From assembly GCF_932526225.1 (NCBI RefSeq), contig NC_064043.1, forward strand, positions 5,261,501 through 5,325,500: a stretch of 64,000 bases of DNA. Reading direction: 5' to 3'. This DNA comes from Nematostella vectensis (Eukaryota > Cnidaria > Anthozoa > Actiniaria > Edwardsiidae). Each line of letters begins with the position of its first letter. Within the stretch, counting starts at the first letter, position 1. Below are positions 61,861-64,000 of this stretch, in pieces. The notes beneath the pieces are model-generated. The model saw nothing but the letters and a program-made list of their open reading frames with translations, had not been told where the DNA came from and searched no databases. The translations under genes were made by a program, and so were the position numbers.

Positions 61861-62034
61861 GGAAACAAATAGAAGGCAGCTTCCTGATTAGCCCACAAAT
61901 ACACCCTGCTCAAAGAGACCAGAGTATTTGATCTAGTGATACCTAAACAACATTAGACTAGATCCATGTGGGATGATTTTGATTGCTGTACGCATGCGTT
62001 CTAATGACGTCAAAGAACTAAATTGTAGATATGT

Positions 62035-62336
62035 AAAGGGGGGGGGGGGGGGGTGAATAGGTTCGCGGATCGGCGGATTCGTACCCGAAATGCTCACGGA
62101 TTACGGATTTTGATGATTATTTCAGCGGATTGGCGGATTTTGGAAATTCGGCGGATCACGGATCAGTTAACAATTTGGGCGCGGATTTCGGATTTCGACC
62201 GCTTTGACGGTCGAATTTCGGATTTTAAATGAATTTCAATCGATGCTATTATTTATCTGTCAAACCATGCGGATCTAAAAAAAATCTGATCGGCGGATTT
62301 ACATACCCCTATTCACCCCCCCCCCCCCCCCCCCCC
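62035..62336. mobile_element. Element bounded by G-run/C-run inverted ends
   Basis: Starts with a G run then tgaatagg and ends cctattca then a long C run, flanked by tgtaaa on one side and tgtaaagc on the other. The interior is rich in cggatt words (gatcggcggattcgtaccc, ggcggattttggaaattcgg). Inverted ends suggest a non-autonomous element, but the homopolymers blur the boundaries. Confidence 0.55.
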
Positions 62337-64000
62337 CTGTAAAGCAAATATGTAAATCAACTATCAACTATGTCTGATTTGAGAATTGTTCGTGAAAATG
62401 TGGAGGGATAAAAAACAATGCGTATGCAATGCCCTGATCCATTGAACCGTGTTTGCTCATCCAACCTAATGTTACTCGTAGTTGCGAGTTTATTTCCTCG
62501 GTGATCATGGTATTATAAAGTTAAAGCATGGCATTTCGGGGAATTTAGTGATTTTATCTATCTATCTTCATTGGGAGTAAGGGAGTAAGGCAAATTCCTC
62601 TGAAGTGTATATAACATAACAAAAAACACAATATTTAAACACCAATGCTCTTTTTAAAGGGGGTCCTTACTTATTCCACCAACAAAAATTAACAAATGCC
62701 TTTGAAATTATATGCAGGAAGGTATGGGTTTATTGTTATCTTCATCTCTGGTGAACTAACAATTGATTTTGACTTATTAAAAATCCCTTCTAACAAACAA
62801 CAATTTGATTTGATATGGATTGATTACAATGAGTGTTCGGAAAGTCTTCTATACAAAGCGTTCTAGTATATCCTGTAAATAGTCAGTCTGTTTCTATTCC
62901 GAAGAACATGGCTTCGAACACGGGGGTTGAAGACATACTTGTGAGCGGGAATGGAGACTGAGCCATGACCATCACTGAGCCATCACCCCCTTCCCCCTTC
63001 AGCGAAAAGTAAGACACGCCCTAGGAGATAGGAGAGGTAAGAGAACCCAGAGGTCGTTTTGGTGCACTGTAAGAGTAAATCAGACGTGCTAACGTTGCGT
63101 GACACTGACGTTGCGTGACACTAACATTGCGTAATGTATGTTTTTGTTAGCTGTGATCGAGAGAAACGTAACACACACACCATAACCGATTCATTTTATG
63201 CGCAATCATATTTACCTTATGTTAGCGTATATTTTCAATTTTACAAACACCGTACAGTATCTGTTTATCATTTAGGAAGCTTAGAAACTTTTGCAGATTA
63301 AAAGCCCGGTAATACACAAAATTGACACCAATCATGTATGCCATAAGGCACATTCTTGCATGTTCGCTCTACCCCCTGTACCCATAATAGAGACAAAAGG
63401 GCACTCGCCAAGGATTTGGGGGACTATCCAACTTGGCTGCCTGTGGTACTCGCCGAGAACTATTTGATGGCCGTACTTATTTCTGGGCAGCCTGTAGTTT
63501 GATGAAACGTTAAGGCGGACACTCATGGACGGACAGCTCTACTTGACCTTATAGTATTACTTTTTTACCTCTGCACAACTGTTCTACTTTTCGATTCTAC
63601 CAATTCTAGTTAACAAACCCTTTTTTTCGGCAATCGAGCGAAAGTGGACGCTAACACGAAAGATGACTATTGGTAAATAACTAACCCTCACATTTAGATG
63701 TTCTATCTAGTGTTCTAAAGACCAAGGCCAGTAGTCTAAAGACCAATTAACCTTGATGAAAATACCTAGTTTTTTTCTCACTGCAAACTCGGTTTCCTTT
63801 CTCCCCGTTCTCGATTTTTTTAAAGATTACCCCGATGTCCCTGCGAGCCACTTTGAGTGACAACTAGAAGTCTGATCTGATCACGCATGCGCATCATCTT
63901 GCGCTGCGCATGGATTTTCTCCCGCCATCGTTTGATCGCACCTTACGCCAACTGTCGCTTCTTCGTACGTTGGCAGCGTTTGCAGAGATGTTGTTGCGGT

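Larger units (their letters stand above)
60803..64000. other. Non-coding right flank
   Basis: No gene recognised on either strand. Holds a hairpin-rich repeat (61640-61860) and a G/C-bounded element (62035-62340). The last 130 bp include gcatgcgcatcatcttgcgc, possibly NRF1-like promoter sequence of a neighbouring gene. Confidence 0.5.

Overview
This is nuclear DNA from an animal, most likely a cnidarian (an anthozoan such as a sea anemone). Evidence: AT-rich sequence, short exons joined by GT-AG introns, metazoan families (an ARAP-type Arf/Rho GAP, UBL3, THEM6, RAB9), and repeat families I associate with cnidarian genomes (a DIRS-like gag fragment and a multicopy transposon-derived gene family). 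The species call is an inference. Nothing bacterial or viral is present, and I see no RNA genes.

Layout. (1) 1-4136, minus: 5' part of RRP9, a WD40 protein of the U3 snoRNP, running off the left edge. (2) 5100-5757, plus: a decayed DIRS-like gag fragment lying against the 3' end of the next gene. (3) 5763-7488, minus: ATP23, a mitochondrial HExxH metalloprotease with a shortened C-terminus. (4) 7839-8800, plus: THEM6, head-to-head with ATP23. (5) 9536-10156, plus: single-exon RAB9. (6) 14415-18548, minus: UBL3 in five exons, with a TA-flanked pogo/Tigger-like MITE in its last intron. (7) 18549-22609: intergenic, with a foldback and a 21-bp minisatellite. (8) 22610-53410, minus: one 31-kb ARAP gene. 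I reconstructed 44 exons whose reading phases all match; they sum to 5256 nt (1751 aa plus stop). Domain order is SAM, Pro-rich linker, PH, PH, ArfGAP, ankyrin-like, PH, RhoGAP, RA, PH. Its introns hold a 1.8-kb minisatellite, a 124-bp perfect foldback with 8-bp target duplications, and a nested, decayed, intron-bearing transposase-like gene (29487-33767). (9) 58696-60601, plus: a two-exon GT31 beta-1,3-galactosyltransferase-like enzyme. (10) The right end to 64000 is non-coding with repeats.

The genes are unrelated housekeeping and signalling genes (ribosome biogenesis, mitochondrial proteolysis, Rab and Arf/Rho trafficking, prenylated ubiquitin-like protein, glycosylation). They are neighbours, not a pathway. 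The least ordinary material is the nested DDE/RNase H-like gene copy, the intact foldback MITE, the probable clipping of the ATP23 C-terminus by a retroelement, and an ARAP one PH domain short, with a minisatellite filling the intron where that domain would be encoded. I found no convincing new biological system.
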